DNA of 40,812 bases from CAYUMU01 sp964445985 (GTDB lineage: Bacteria > Planctomycetota > Planctomycetia > Pirellulales > S012-138). The stretch lies in the NCBI GenBank assembly GCA_964445985.1, contig CAYUMU010000068.1:1-40812 (forward strand). The letters are read 5' to 3'. Shown piece after piece: positions 40,433 to 40,812 of this stretch (position 1 is the stretch's first letter; each line of letters starts with the position of its first letter). A model generated the notes under the pieces. It made no database searches, was not told the origin of the DNA, and saw nothing but the letters and a program-made list of their open reading frames with translations. A program made the position numbers and the translations under genes.

Positions 40433-40487
40433 CCCCGCAGGGGTTTGCAGCCAGTAGCCGGCGGTTGAGCGCAAGCGACACCGCCGG
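40433..40487. repeat. two-hairpin repeat family H, copy B
   Basis: Hairpin 1: CCCC-GCA-GGGG (40433-40443). After 14 bases comes hairpin 2: CCGGCGGT (40458-40465), a loop with GAGCGC and GCGAC, and ACCGCCGG (40480-40487). Copy A is at 31132-31182; the stems differ by compensated changes. It stands about 125 bases after the M20 gene. Confidence 0.75.
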
Positions 40488-40812
40488 AAAGCCTGACTTG
40501 CTAGCTTAATGCATCGCTTCGCATTGCAATTCGGGATAGCGTTTCGACGGTAATTCGGCGTTGGCGGGCTACTTTCGCGGCGGCCTTGTGTTGTGGCTCC
40601 TCATTTCTGGTCTCGCAGGGCAAAAAGAGGCGGTATTTGTTTGAAATTGGGTGGTCTACGGTCATTTACGCGCTGTTGGCGCAGGGGACTTCCTTGAGCA
40701 AACGCGCCAGGTGTTTGACAAGGCCAGCGCGCATAGATGGGTAACTTGCACAGGCTAGCGCGATGTTGCGATAGGTGTTATATCTATGCGAACGGCCGGT
40801 TCGTTGGAAGCG
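40488..40812. other. non-coding stretch at the right edge
   Basis: No open frame of plausible coding type, tRNA or clear hairpin is seen. It is less GC-rich than the coding parts. It may be the upstream region of a gene beyond the edge. Confidence 0.3.

Noticed and set aside
40238..40474. Minus-strand frame of 78 codons at the end of the M20 gene
   Set aside because: It runs through the two-hairpin repeat and overlaps the M20 gene; no ribosome site or motif.

Overview
The window looks like a stretch of a planctomycete chromosome, most likely from the Pirellulales or a close relative. The evidence is the gene content: a DUF1549/DUF1553 protein with a cytochrome-like CX4CH motif, a Tat-exported Gfo/Idh/MocA oxidoreductase, an exported SUMF1-fold protein, an NHL beta-propeller, a Cys-rich exported beta-barrel protein, and a GroEL whose tail lacks GGM repeats. 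The base composition is GC-rich, and intergenic spaces are full of palindromic repeats. No rRNA, tRNA or CRISPR array was seen.

Layout. 1-47 holds the first codons of an IS110-family transposase running off the left edge. 154-4074 is a one-chain HyuA-HyuB (5-oxoprolinase type) protein. 4356-10480 carries a DUF4105 lipoprotein, a Gfo/Idh/MocA oxidoreductase, a SUMF1-fold protein, ApbE and an NHL protein. 10685-16218 carries a GT4 glycosyltransferase, QueG, FolB, a pteridine-reductase-like SDR and an NAD-type isocitrate dehydrogenase. 16531-18823 is a BsuBI/PstI-type restriction-modification pair: the methylase is intact, but the endonuclease is frameshifted and truncated. 19091-22200 is a stress cluster of groES and groEL opposite the remains of an hsp20 gene. 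22363-29208 carries a methyltransferase, a DAACS symporter, a small unknown protein, LeuD, IlvE and a LolD/LolC-like ABC pair. 29611-35609 is envelope and exported proteins. 35804-40306 holds purE-purK and two amidohydrolase-type enzymes.

Likely functional links: purE and purK overlap by 4 bases (ATGA) and together make CAIR in purine synthesis. lolD and the permease overlap by 8 bases. The methylase and the dead endonuclease overlap by 4. folB lies just downstream of an SDR that has the Asp-Tyr-Lys triad and TGxxxRxG motif of PTR1/FolM, which points to pterin or folate metabolism.

The most unusual content is non-coding. Three well-formed copies and one degenerate copy of a stem-loop family lie within 3 kb (13381-16360). 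Their stems differ in sequence but stay paired, keep the same G.A mismatch, and have loops of 32 or 33 bases. A second family with two hairpins (31132-31182 and 40433-40487) also shows compensatory changes. A 79-80 bp dispersed repeat sits at the 3' ends of two genes. The queG reading frame starts inside one repeat and ends inside another.
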